Shown here one piece after another: positions 7,697 to 15,994 of a stretch of 59,118 bases of DNA; positions within the stretch are counted from its first letter, which is position 1; each line of letters begins with the position of its first letter. Under the pieces are notes generated by a model. That model was not told the DNA's origin, made no database searches, and worked only from the letters and a program-made list of their open reading frames with translations. A program made the translations under genes and the position numbers. This DNA is from Acidimicrobiales bacterium. Its GTDB lineage: Bacteria > Actinomycetota > Acidimicrobiia > Acidimicrobiales > UBA8592. The stretch lies in contig JACERY010000009.1 of NCBI GenBank assembly GCA_013912105.1, positions 1 through 59,118 of the forward strand, read 5' to 3'.

Positions 7697-8830
7697 TTAC
7701 CCATCACAATCTAGGTAAGCGGCTAATACTTCAATTTGTGATTCAGCTTGAGGAGAAACTGGAGATCCTCCTGTTAACAGTGAATTATTTACCTTTTCCA
7801 AATCTTCACACGAAAGTACGGGGTTAATATCAGCGTTCAACGTAGCTCGGGTAATTAGAACTTCGATATCTAAAGGGTTTTCCTGCACAGCTGTGTCCAT
7901 TTGTGAAAGGGCGCGTTCGTAAAGAACAGGGTCACCAGTTTGAGCTAACAATATTGATTCTCTGCTCAATGCTTTCGGATTAGAAGGATCGACTTCTAAA
8001 ATAGCTCTGAAGAGCTTGATTGCACTGACGCTTCTTTGAGGCTTTTCGCTCTGCAAAAGATAATTTGCTGATTCGAGCGCGCTAGTGACAGTCATTTCTA
8101 AATCTTGTAACGAAGGTGAGCTGCTTCCAATAATGTCTTGATACTTTGCTTCAGCATAGATTTCTCCCCTCAGACCTTGAGCGAGCAACACGCTTTGCAA
8201 ATCATCTGAAACTTCTATTTTCTCAAGATTTTGTAATTGTTTTAGTGCCTCTGGGTATCGACTTTCATCTGATAAGGCTATTGCCAAGAAAACAATCGCG
8301 TCAGGAAAATCAGGTTGAATCAGAAGAACCTCGTTCCAAACCGGAATGAGTTCATTGCTTGCCCTACCCAAGCGATACAGAAGCCAAGCTCTATAAGTCA
8401 GAGCTTCTGTGTTACTTGGCTGCTGATCTAGAACTTCCTCGTAGAGTTCTATAGCTTCTTCCCATCGATTCTGATCTCCAAAAAGCTGCTGTGCTTGTGA
8501 GAGCTTGGTAACGGTACTTTGCCTGATACTTCCAGTTAAGCTGTCGGAACTTGTCCGTTCACCAGATGAGATACTGATGGCAAAACCTGCAAGCGTAGCC
8601 ACCGAGATCAGAAAAAGTATCCAAAGCCAAGTCTTTCTATTCCGCTTTAGCCCAGTTTTGCTTTCTTTCTTATCCGGTTCCGCTTCCAGCCGCGCTAAAC
8701 GTTTTGAATACTTTAAAGTAAGAACCTTATGATGATCAGAACTAATTTCGCCATTTTTAAGTTCTAAGTCTAGGTCCTCAAGTGACTTTAGAAGAAACTC
8801 TTTTTCCTTTTCAAGTTTTCCATTTTTCAT
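7697..8830 (-). CDS. CcmI-like TPR membrane protein
   Basis: The 377-residue protein has an N-terminal charged helix (about 1-60), one membrane segment (about 67-88, KTWLWILFLISVATLAGFAI) and a long C-terminal helical-repeat region. TPR consensus units are visible (WEEAIELYEEVLDQQPSNTE, then ALTYRAWLLYRLGRA, and later AIKLFRAILEVDPSNPKALS). A membrane anchor plus periplasmic TPRs is the layout of CcmI/CcmH2, which presents apocytochrome c to the heme lyase. Position as the last gene of the ccm run, 14 bases after ccmH, supports this. Sequence alone would only allow 'TPR protein'. Confidence 0.7.
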   Translation of the reverse strand: MKNGKLEKEKEFLLKSLEDLDLELKNGEISSDHHKVLTLKYSKRLARLEAEPDKKESKTGLKRNRKTWLWILFLISVATLAGFAISISSGERTSSDSLTGSIRQSTVTKLSQAQQLFGDQNRWEEAIELYEEVLDQQPSNTEALTYRAWLLYRLGRASNELIPVWNEVLLIQPDFPDAIVFLAIALSDESRYPEALKQLQNLEKIEVSDDLQSVLLAQGLRGEIYAEAKYQDIIGSSSPSLQDLEMTVTSALESANYLLQSEKPQRSVSAIKLFRAILEVDPSNPKALSRESILLAQTGDPVLYERALSQMDTAVQENPLDIEVLITRATLNADINPVLSCEDLEKVNNSLLTGGSPVSPQAESQIEVLAAYLDCDG

Positions 8831-8844
8831 TTATGTTCCATGGC

Positions 8845-9351
8845 TTATCCGGGATTATCTTCTTTGATGGTGGAGGTAGTTTCAAACTCTTCTCTCATCG
8901 CGAAGACCCGTTCTTCCTCGTCCTTTGAAAGTTCAATTCCTTGAGGGGCAGATTTCCTTCTTGAATATGCAAGAGTTATACCACCAAGGGCTAAACCAAT
9001 TATTAGAAATGGCGCTATCCAAACTATTGAATCGAAACCTTTACCGCTTGGATTTAAATTAACCCAATCCCCATAGCGTTCAACATAAATTGATTTAATT
9101 TCGGAATCGCTTAACCCTTGATCAACTTGTTCTTTTATTTCAGCTCGAATCACTTGTGCTATGGGTGCAGAACTTTCTGAAACAGGCTGTCCTGAACACT
9201 GAGGACATGCAATTGTTGAAGCAAGTGAAGCTGCTCTTTCTGCCGGAGTTTCAACCTTATTCGAATCAAATATTCCAAAAATCAATGCGGCAAAAAAAAC
9301 TACGACCATCAATGACCACGAGATAGCTCTAGATTTTGAAATAGTTAACAT
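8845..9351 (-). CDS. ccmH: Cytochrome c maturation protein CcmH
   Basis: This 168-residue membrane-anchored thiol oxidoreductase keeps the CxxCH heme-binding site of apocytochrome c reduced. After an N-terminal membrane helix (about 10-27) comes the redox motif CPQC within IACPQCSGQPVSESSA. Then come a helix with IRAEIKEQVDQGLSDSEIKS and the invariant VERYGDWVNLNPS. A second membrane helix (WIAPFLIIGLALGGITLAY) and an acidic cytosolic tail complete it. Its start overlaps the end of ccmG by 7 bases, so the two are translationally linked. Confidence 0.9.
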   Translation of the reverse strand: MLTISKSRAISWSLMVVVFFAALIFGIFDSNKVETPAERAASLASTIACPQCSGQPVSESSAPIAQVIRAEIKEQVDQGLSDSEIKSIYVERYGDWVNLNPSGKGFDSIVWIAPFLIIGLALGGITLAYSRRKSAPQGIELSKDEEERVFAMREEFETTSTIKEDNPG

Positions 9352-9908
9352 GAAATCCCCATTACTAGATCATCGTAACTTATGGGTCCAACGACCTTCT
9401 TTACTACTAAACCATTTGGGGCGATTAAAACCGTTTCAGGGGCAGTCATAACACTGAAATCAATAGCCACACGATTTGTTCTCTCATCTGCAAGTACTGG
9501 CCAATCGCCTCCGTATTTAGCAAAAAAATCTTCTATATCAGCCAAACGGTCGTTAAATGCAACACCGATAAGTTTGGTTTTGCATTGTTTTCCGTCTTCA
9601 AGAGTGACTCCTTTTTCATGGAACCTAAGTAGGTCACTATGTTCTATTACACAACCAGAACACCAACTTGCAAAAAAATTCACAGCTACCCATGTTTGTT
9701 GCTCTACCGGTAAAGATCTATTCTCAAGAAGTACTTTCTCGAGTTCAAAATTTTCTCCGTTGACAGCTAAGCCTTCAATGGGAGGAGACTGTTGCCCAAC
9801 AATATCGAAATTAGGGCCATTTGTTTGTGTAGTTCTTGTGGCCAATAAGATAATAAAGGCCAGTCCTAATATTCCAAGTGCTGCAACTCCAGATTTCATT
9901 AGAGTCAT
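9345..9908 (-). CDS. ccmG: Thiol:disulfide interchange protein CcmG/DsbE
   Basis: A 187-residue membrane-tethered thioredoxin: an N-terminal signal anchor (KSGVAALGILGLAFIILLA) and then a thioredoxin fold with the active site WCSGC in VAVNFFASWCSGC. Later segments are LIGVAFNDRLADIEDFFAKY and TAPETVLIAPNGLVVKKVVG, with the cis-Pro in the TAPET turn. It supplies reductant to the CcmH/apocytochrome pair on the outer face of the membrane. Its ATG shares a base with the ccmF stop (TAATG). Confidence 0.9.
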   Translation of the reverse strand: MTLMKSGVAALGILGLAFIILLATRTTQTNGPNFDIVGQQSPPIEGLAVNGENFELEKVLLENRSLPVEQQTWVAVNFFASWCSGCVIEHSDLLRFHEKGVTLEDGKQCKTKLIGVAFNDRLADIEDFFAKYGGDWPVLADERTNRVAIDFSVMTAPETVLIAPNGLVVKKVVGPISYDDLVMGISC

Positions 9909-11863
9909 TAGTCTCCGCCTTGCGTTGAAGTAGTAGATATTTTATGTTCTTGTTTCCCTTGTCTTTTTTTTCGCGTAGGGATTGCCGAGAGGATAGTTCC
10001 AATCAACATAACTAGACCACCAATCCAGAGCCATACAATAAGCGGCTGTTTTGTTACTTGTATAACGATTGACTTGTCTTTCTCATCTGGCGGGTCTAAC
10101 AGTGCTACTTGTATATCTTCCCGAGTTGTAGTTCTTGTTGCAGGTGATGGAACTAGTTGCCCTGATGCTGTAAAGCGTTCAATTGATGGTTTGAGAGTAC
10201 TTGTGCCAATCCTAATCTCAACTATTTCTTGGATTCTATTAGAAAATGTTAGCCGCTCGGATGAAACGTATGTGACTGTAGTTTGGCTAAATTTAACACT
10301 TTCCCCCACTTGAAGTGAATAGGAACCTTGTGAAAGATATGAAGAGCTTGCTATGAGCCCTATCGCAAGTGCTACCACGCCGAGATGAACAATCATTCCC
10401 CCGTTCGATCGCCCGATAAGACCCCTCCACTTGTTTCTTCTTATAGAAATAAGTAAATGCCGTGAAGCACTTGCAGCAGCAAACCCAGCAAAAGCGAAAC
10501 CCAATAACGGTAGCAGTCCCCTAGCGCCCAAAACGACCGCAAGAACAAGGGAAAAAACGCCCCCCCATGCTGGCCATTCAATACGGTCACGGATTAATTC
10601 AGTGCTTGCTTTGCGCCAAGGAAGAATAGGGGCCACTGCCATGAAAAATAGTAGTGAGAATCCAATTGGAATAGACATCTTTTGAAAATAAGGAGCGCCT
10701 ACAGAGATTTGCCTATCCTGAAGAGCCTCAACTATGAGAGGGAAAATAGTACCGAGTAGAACCACGAAGGCGAAAGCGGCAAAGGCCAGATTATTTGCAA
10801 GAAATGCCCCTTCACGCGAAAGAGGTGAATCGATCCCGCCTTGTGAGCGTAACTCTTCACCTCTCCAGAAGATCAAGCAAATAACTACCAGCAAGGTGAT
10901 ACTAAAAAACCAAAGCAGCCATGGCCCTATCCCCCCTTCTGAAAATGCGTGCACTGAAGCAATAATGCCGGACCGAGTGATGAAAGTTCCTAAGATCGTG
11001 AGGAGGAAAGTTGCGCAAACTAGCGACAAGTTCCAAACTCGAAGCAAACCTCTTCTTTCTTGCACAAGGACAGAATGCAAATACGCTGTTCCAGTTAACC
11101 AAGGCAGTAACGAGGCGTTCTCGACAGGGTCCCACCCCCAATATCCTCCCCATCCAAGAACGTCATATGCCCACCAGGCTCCAAGGACAATTCCGGCAGT
11201 AAGAAATCCCCATGATAGGAGTGTCCACCGACGTGTTATCAGGAGCCAGCCTTCTCCCAGCCTGCCGGTAATTAATGCAGCAATAGCAAATGAAAAGGGA
11301 ACGGTGAATCCTACATACCCCAGATAAAGCATTGGGGGATGGAAAGCGACCAGTATGTGATTCTGAAGAAGTGGATTAGGGCCAGGTCCGTCATAGCCTG
11401 GCGGTGGGCTGAATGATTGGAAAGGATTAGCAGGTCCTAACATCACAAAAGCAAAGAAAGCCATGACTAAGAACATTGAGACAAGGGCCCAGGACACCAT
11501 CGGGTCTGATAATCGTTTTGAAAACTTCTTCGCTACTACTGCTAGGTAACCTGCCAGAATAAGCCCCCAGAGTAGAATGGATCCTTCAAGGGCAGACCAC
11601 ATAGTAGCAATGTTGTATAGAGGTGGGGTCAAGGAACTTCCGTTTTCAGCTACATACTGAATAGTAAAATCCCTTGTAATTAATGCTCTTTGCATAGCAA
11701 ACGTTGAAAGGCACATTCCCGCAAATGCAATCCAAGCGTATTTCCCTCCGAGCTCGCGCAACTTGTCTCGTTTAAATCTCAGGCCAATAACTAATGTGAT
11801 AGCCCCTGTTAACGCGGAAGCTAGAGTCAGGACTACTCCGAAGGATCCAATTACGAGATTCAT
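9908..11863 (-). CDS. ccmF: Cytochrome c heme lyase CcmF
   Basis: This 651-residue polytopic protein is the core of the System I heme lyase. About 13-15 membrane segments can be counted. The tryptophan-rich WWD domain is WGGYWGWDPVENASLLPW near residues 235-255, where heme is docked. Nearby HPPMLYLGYVGFTVPFSFAI contains a conserved external His. The C-terminal third has the soluble periplasmic region (LSQGSYSLQVGESVKFSQT onward) and a last membrane helix. It starts 8 bases after ccmE and ends in a TAATG overlap with ccmG. Confidence 0.93.
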   Translation of the reverse strand: MNLVIGSFGVVLTLASALTGAITLVIGLRFKRDKLRELGGKYAWIAFAGMCLSTFAMQRALITRDFTIQYVAENGSSLTPPLYNIATMWSALEGSILLWGLILAGYLAVVAKKFSKRLSDPMVSWALVSMFLVMAFFAFVMLGPANPFQSFSPPPGYDGPGPNPLLQNHILVAFHPPMLYLGYVGFTVPFSFAIAALITGRLGEGWLLITRRWTLLSWGFLTAGIVLGAWWAYDVLGWGGYWGWDPVENASLLPWLTGTAYLHSVLVQERRGLLRVWNLSLVCATFLLTILGTFITRSGIIASVHAFSEGGIGPWLLWFFSITLLVVICLIFWRGEELRSQGGIDSPLSREGAFLANNLAFAAFAFVVLLGTIFPLIVEALQDRQISVGAPYFQKMSIPIGFSLLFFMAVAPILPWRKASTELIRDRIEWPAWGGVFSLVLAVVLGARGLLPLLGFAFAGFAAASASRHLLISIRRNKWRGLIGRSNGGMIVHLGVVALAIGLIASSSYLSQGSYSLQVGESVKFSQTTVTYVSSERLTFSNRIQEIVEIRIGTSTLKPSIERFTASGQLVPSPATRTTTREDIQVALLDPPDEKDKSIVIQVTKQPLIVWLWIGGLVMLIGTILSAIPTRKKRQGKQEHKISTTSTQGGD

Positions 11864-11871
11864 ATTTTGTC

Positions 11872-12420
11872 CTAAGATTCTGGTTCTTTCGGCGACTGCC
11901 CGCGATTCTCGGCGTCATCTATCCTGTCTTCACGATAATCGTTATCATGTTTTACAAGAATTCTATTAGTGGAGAACCACCATCCGTCATTAGCTCCGTT
12001 AGCGAAAATGTATTCAGGTTGTGGCAGTGGCCCTTGAACCCACCTTCCTTCCAAAACGACTGGAATGCCTTCATCAAATAAATCTGGAGGAGTTCCTCTA
12101 CTAACTACATCAACAAGGACATCATCAAATGCTATGGAAAAGAATGTGTATTCTGTTCCTTCAATGACGAATATTTGACCATCACCGACATTAGAAATTG
12201 GCGAGCCTAAGAGTTGAAATCGCTTATCCCCAATATCCATTCTATTTTCAACAGCTTCATCTGCCGGAAGGAATGACTGACTATTGGTGACTAGAAACCA
12301 GACAAGAACAATCACCGCTCCAGCGACAGCTGCTACGACAAGGATAGGAATCCAGGGTGGAGTTTTTTTTGATTCCTGCGTTCTTGGAGATAGATCCATT
12401 TCCTGTTTCTCTTCCGACAT
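11872..12420 (-). CDS. ccmE: Heme chaperone CcmE
   Basis: CcmE carries heme covalently from the CcmABCD complex to CcmF. The protein is taken as 182 residues from the ATG at 12420. A longer in-frame extension to 12606 is possible but would overrun the coupled ccmD. It has one membrane helix (about 22-45, WIPILVVAAVAGAVIVLVWF) and a small beta-barrel. The heme-binding motif is H158-D-N-D-Y162 in ILVKHDNDY, close to the usual KHDENY. An acidic tail follows. It starts 8 bases after ccmD ends. Confidence 0.9.
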   Translation of the reverse strand: MSEEKQEMDLSPRTQESKKTPPWIPILVVAAVAGAVIVLVWFLVTNSQSFLPADEAVENRMDIGDKRFQLLGSPISNVGDGQIFVIEGTEYTFFSIAFDDVLVDVVSRGTPPDLFDEGIPVVLEGRWVQGPLPQPEYIFANGANDGWWFSTNRILVKHDNDYREDRIDDAENRGQSPKEPES

Positions 12421-12428
12421 GCGAAATC

Positions 12429-12581
12429 TTATATCTCCTGAGATGAGGACATCCATCTCTGACGATTTTCCGGCACTTTGATTGAAAGTGCTTTGCCTTT
12501 TTGAATTATCCTCCAACCGTAAAGTACTAATACCCCGACGGAAATAATCCAACCTGCGAGAAGATAACCAAGATGAGTCAC
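12429..12581 (-). CDS. ccmD: CcmD-like small membrane protein
   Basis: This is a 50-codon gene. It starts with GTG overlapping the ccmC stop as GTGA, a classic coupling signal, and ends in TAA just before ccmE. The product begins with THLGYLLAGWIISVGVLVLY (one membrane helix with a His near the start). A basic stretch WRIIQKGKAL and a polar tail follow. Size, topology and position between ccmC and ccmE fit CcmD, which releases holo-CcmE from the ABC complex. The family is too short and variable for certainty from sequence alone. Confidence 0.82.
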   Translation of the reverse strand: MTHLGYLLAGWIISVGVLVLYGWRIIQKGKALSIKVPENRQRWMSSSQEI

Positions 12582-13360
12582 TTGAATTCCCCTTTCGTAT
12601 TATCACTAATATCGCTTTCAGAACCTGAGCTTTTCCCTTCAGCTATCCGTTCTTGCAAAACACCCATAGCTCCTTCGTTCTCAATTTCTGTTTGAAGCCA
12701 TCCAACGCGAAACCTATGAGTCATTAACCACAAGTAGCAAACTCCAGCGAGAATGAGGCCTAAGAACAGAGTGAACAAGGTAAGGTTTTCTAACTTGCCA
12801 TCTGTCAGCGAGGATTTCTGATGAAGAGTATTATTCTCCCACCATTCAACAGATCGATTAATTATTGGAATATTGATAGCCGTAATTATCCCTACGATTG
12901 AAGCCCTTTTAGCTCGAATTTCTGGGTTAGCTGGAACTTGCCTTAACGCTAGATAACCCAAAAGCATGAGAAATAAAACGAGGGTCGTAACCAGGCGAAC
13001 ATCTCCCCATTCCCACCATGTATTCCATGTTGGCCGTCCCCAAATGCTTCCCGTGACGAGAACTAAACCACAAAAGATGAGCCCAATTTCTGCCGATGCG
13101 TGTGCGACTGTATCCCACCACCGAGACTTTTTCCAAAGATAGAAGAAACTCCCTACGCCTGTTGCGACTACAGCAACGTAAGCAAAAATTGCCATGGGTA
13201 CGTGTATGTACAATAGCCGCACAGCATCTTCCATATTGTCATCTTCAGGGCTAAGAAAGAAGCCAAAAATAACAAGCGTTGGCAGGCCTATGAGAAGAAG
13301 AGTTCCCATGAATCTAGTTCCTTTAGAACTAGTTAGATTAGAGTTTCGGACACTGTACAT
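12578..13360 (-). CDS. ccmC: Heme-handling protein CcmC
   Basis: A 260-residue six-helix membrane protein of the WWD family that loads heme onto CcmE. The tryptophan-rich loop GRPTWNTWWEWGDVRLV lies between helices, with conserved His residues in IHVPMAIFAYV and VAHASAEIGLIF. I take the ATG at 13360 rather than the longer frame to 13450. It shares its A with the TAA of ccmB (TAATG), and the product then begins just ahead of the first helix. It ends overlapping ccmD. Confidence 0.9.
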   Translation of the reverse strand: MYSVRNSNLTSSKGTRFMGTLLLIGLPTLVIFGFFLSPEDDNMEDAVRLLYIHVPMAIFAYVAVVATGVGSFFYLWKKSRWWDTVAHASAEIGLIFCGLVLVTGSIWGRPTWNTWWEWGDVRLVTTLVLFLMLLGYLALRQVPANPEIRAKRASIVGIITAINIPIINRSVEWWENNTLHQKSSLTDGKLENLTLFTLFLGLILAGVCYLWLMTHRFRVGWLQTEIENEGAMGVLQERIAEGKSSGSESDISDNTKGEFK

Positions 13361-14028
13361 TATGCCTCCTCTAGAAGCTGTCCATAAGCCAACATACCGA
13401 GAAGAGTGTACAGAACGGCAATTACTGAGAGTAATCCGACCCATGCCCACCCATCAGCGTTAACACGGCCAAAACCATCTCCGAATGCACGCGTTGCTCC
13501 AACAACGACCGGTGCAAGAACTGGTAGCAGCAGAACTGGAAGCAATGTCTCTCGGACACCTAAACCAGTAGATAAAACCCCGTACAATGTTCCTGTGCTG
13601 GCTATGCCTACCGTGGCAATTATTCCGGAAATAAGAACTAGAGGATAATTGTCTATTGATGAATCAAACAATGTAACCATAGCCACCATCATAAGTACTT
13701 CTAAGACTAGGAGTTGCAAGAAGAGAGCAATCGTTTTACCGATGTATAAAGAAAGTGATGAAACAGAAGATAATAACAAACGATCTTGCGCTGAATCTGA
13801 ACTCTCAATATCGACTGCTCTTTGTATTGCAAGTATTGCGACAAGAATAATCGATACCCAGAAAAGTCCCGGACCTGTATCGCGAAGTGTTTCAGTATCA
13901 GCATCAAGTGCAAATCCGAAAAGGACGAGAATCAAAAGGGTATAGGGTGCCACTTGATTAGTTATTATTCGGGAACGCATCTCTATCCGAAGATCTTTAC
14001 GAGCAATCATCCATGCATCACGAAACAT
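13360..14028 (-). CDS. ccmB: Heme exporter permease CcmB
   Basis: The 222-residue permease of the CcmAB transporter has six membrane helices. Its N-terminal ARKDLRIEMRSR is the usual CcmB opening, and the GPGLFWVSIILVAILAIQRA segment is also typical. The last residues are cytosolic (YGQLLEEA). It overlaps the end of ccmA by 11 bases and the start of ccmC by one base. CcmAB uses ATP to release heme-loaded CcmE from CcmC/CcmD. Confidence 0.88.
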   Translation of the reverse strand: MFRDAWMIARKDLRIEMRSRIITNQVAPYTLLILVLFGFALDADTETLRDTGPGLFWVSIILVAILAIQRAVDIESSDSAQDRLLLSSVSSLSLYIGKTIALFLQLLVLEVLMMVAMVTLFDSSIDNYPLVLISGIIATVGIASTGTLYGVLSTGLGVRETLLPVLLLPVLAPVVVGATRAFGDGFGRVNADGWAWVGLLSVIAVLYTLLGMLAYGQLLEEA

Positions 14029-14680
14029 TATTTTCCCCGGTATCGCTAATTACTGCCCCTCCCGCTACTTCAATAATTCGTGTTTCGTTTTGACCGACCT
14101 TATCTATCTCATGAGATGCCACTAGAACGGTTGCTCCAGCTTTGGTTGCTTCAGTAATTAAAGCGTCAACTGTTTGCTTCCCTTCGACATCCAGAGCTGC
14201 GTGCGGTTCATCAAGTAACCAAACGCTAGGTCTCTGCATTACCAATGTTGCTAAAGACACTCTTCGTCGCTGACCTTCTGAAAGGTTCCTCACAGAAACG
14301 CTTTCTAAACGGCCCTTTAAGCCAAGTAAATCAACAGCGTTTGTAATATCTTCTTGAGACGCATTAAAAACCTGCGCCCAAAATAACATATTCTCCTCTA
14401 CTGTGAGGTCGGCATACAAACCAGTTTTATGACCCAATACACCGACGTGGGGTCGGACTAACATGCGTTCTGTTATGAGATCAAAACCTAAGATAGATCC
14501 AGAACCTTCTTTTAATGGAAGGAGCCCTGCGCAAAGACGAAGAAGGGTAGACTTACCTGCGCCATTAGGGCCTTTTATAACGATAATTTCGCCTTTGTTA
14601 ACAGTCATGCTGATATCGGTTAAGGCAGGAAATCGCCCAAGCAGCACCATGCTGTTTTGAAGATCAATAACTGGTGTCAT
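14018..14680 (-). CDS. ccmA: Heme exporter ATPase CcmA
   Basis: A 220-residue ABC ATPase with Walker A GPNGAGKSTLLRL (about 36-48), signature NLSEGQRRRVSLA, Walker B VWLLDEPHAALD and switch His in VLVASHEI. It is the first gene of an uninterrupted nine-gene System I set (ccmA-B-C-D-E-F-G-H plus the TPR protein), nearly all overlapping or within 15 bases. The 144-base gap upstream, divergent from the sortase gene, should hold the operon promoter. I see only a weak AGCCAA/TTGGCT inverted repeat there. Confidence 0.92.
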   Translation of the reverse strand: MTPVIDLQNSMVLLGRFPALTDISMTVNKGEIIVIKGPNGAGKSTLLRLCAGLLPLKEGSGSILGFDLITERMLVRPHVGVLGHKTGLYADLTVEENMLFWAQVFNASQEDITNAVDLLGLKGRLESVSVRNLSEGQRRRVSLATLVMQRPSVWLLDEPHAALDVEGKQTVDALITEATKAGATVLVASHEIDKVGQNETRIIEVAGGAVISDTGENNVS

Positions 14681-14824
14681 TTAAAACCCTACGTGTTTGT
14701 TCTTAACTAAAATCTAGTGGGAGTAAGCTATTTCTAACGATTCCTAGGCAGATAGCTTTAATAGAAAACCAAAAAAGAGCCAATTGGAAGTGAAGTACCT
14801 TTCTTTTGGCTAACGTTTTGCAAG

Positions 14825-15973
14825 ATGCTTGTTTCACGTTTCTTTCAAAAGGTAGGCCAAAGCCTTATTGCAATTGGTGGTCTGACCTTACTTTTCGTAG
14901 CTTATCAACTTTGGGGAACTGGTTTTTTAACCGATCGATACCAAGAAGACTTAAAAGAAGATTTTGAAGAACTTATTGAAGCCACTGAAGAGACAGAGCA
15001 AAATACAATTGCTAATGAGGAGGAATCCGAGCAAGGCGTTAGTTTTTCTGAATTTCTGTGGCGTTCAGAGGGTGAAGCTATTGCTCAATTAATTATCCCG
15101 AGGATGGGACTTACGCAAACAGTTGTTTCTGGAGTATCTTCAGAGTCTCTGAGAAGAGGACCAGGCCATTTCCAGAATACTCCGATGCCAGGAATGCCTG
15201 GGAATACCTCTATCGCTGGACACCGAACAACATGGGGTGCGCCGTTTAGTCGAATTGACGAACTTGAACCTGGTGACGAGATCAATGTTCAAACAATTCA
15301 GGGAAGTTTCACTTACAAAGTCATTGAACAAAATGGTGGACGCGGTAATTTCATTGTAAGTCCACAACGACTTGCTGTTCTTGATCAAGACTTTGAGGAA
15401 TACCCAAACCGGCTAACTTTAGTTTCTTGCCACCCTCGACTAACGGCCCGTAATCGAATCATTGTTGTTGCAGAACTGATAGGAGAACCAGCTGAGTATT
15501 TCGCAAGGCCTGATGCCGCTCCCCAAACAGGATTTGCTTTTATTTTTGATCAAGAAGCGCTTGATGAAGTGCTCCCTAATGATGGAACTCAAACGGTGAC
15601 TGAGGATATTCCGCCGGAACTGAAACCCACCGAAGAGGGAAATATCGCTTCAAACACACAGAATGAAAAGATTGATGAAGCTGACCCTCTCCCGACCCCT
15701 ACCCAGGAAGTATCGCAGAGCACACGAGCCTCTGAATCAGTACCTTTACCTACGGAGCGTGCAACAAGTTTTGGAGAGGGTCTAGATGGTGACAGGTCAG
15801 CTATTCTTCCCTCGATTACATGGGGGCTAGCACTTTTGGCTTTAATGATTTCTTCTAATTTTATTGCAAACCGGTGGAGAAAATTGCCTACTTATTTAAT
15901 TGCTTTTACACCTTTTGTAATTGTCTTAAGCGTTTGGTTCTTTAATCTTGACCGGGCTTTACCGAGTTATTAA
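14825..15973 (+). CDS. Class E sortase with C-terminal membrane helices
   Basis: A 382-residue transpeptidase that would anchor surface proteins to peptidoglycan. After an N-terminal membrane helix (about 10-30) and an acidic linker comes the sortase barrel. The catalytic residues are H133 (SIAGHRTTWG), C202 (RLTLVSCHP) and R211 (ARNRIIV). The TLxxCHP form with a following AR-x-R is typical of actinobacterial class E sortases. Unusually, about 70 residues of Pro/Glu/Thr-rich linker then lead to two further membrane helices near the C-terminus (WGLALLALMISSNFIA and TYLIAFTPFVIVLSVWFF). It heads a plus-strand run with the next two genes. Confidence 0.88.
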   Translation: MLVSRFFQKVGQSLIAIGGLTLLFVAYQLWGTGFLTDRYQEDLKEDFEELIEATEETEQNTIANEEESEQGVSFSEFLWRSEGEAIAQLIIPRMGLTQTVVSGVSSESLRRGPGHFQNTPMPGMPGNTSIAGHRTTWGAPFSRIDELEPGDEINVQTIQGSFTYKVIEQNGGRGNFIVSPQRLAVLDQDFEEYPNRLTLVSCHPRLTARNRIIVVAELIGEPAEYFARPDAAPQTGFAFIFDQEALDEVLPNDGTQTVTEDIPPELKPTEEGNIASNTQNEKIDEADPLPTPTQEVSQSTRASESVPLPTERATSFGEGLDGDRSAILPSITWGLALLALMISSNFIANRWRKLPTYLIAFTPFVIVLSVWFFNLDRALPSY

Positions 15974-15994
15974 AAACTGCTCCTATGGTTATAG

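Noticed and set aside
12421..12606. N-terminal extension of ccmE (62 extra codons)
   Set aside because: The same DNA in another frame encodes the coupled ccmD; CcmE proteins start close to their membrane helix, which fits the ATG at 12420.
13361..13450. N-terminal extension of ccmC (30 extra codons)
   Set aside because: It would overlap ccmB by 91 bases, and the TAATG junction at 13360 is the natural start.
14780..14815. AGCCAA/TTGGCT inverted repeat in the ccmA-sortase gap
   Set aside because: Six-base arms with a long loop and no matching element in sequence context; likely chance.
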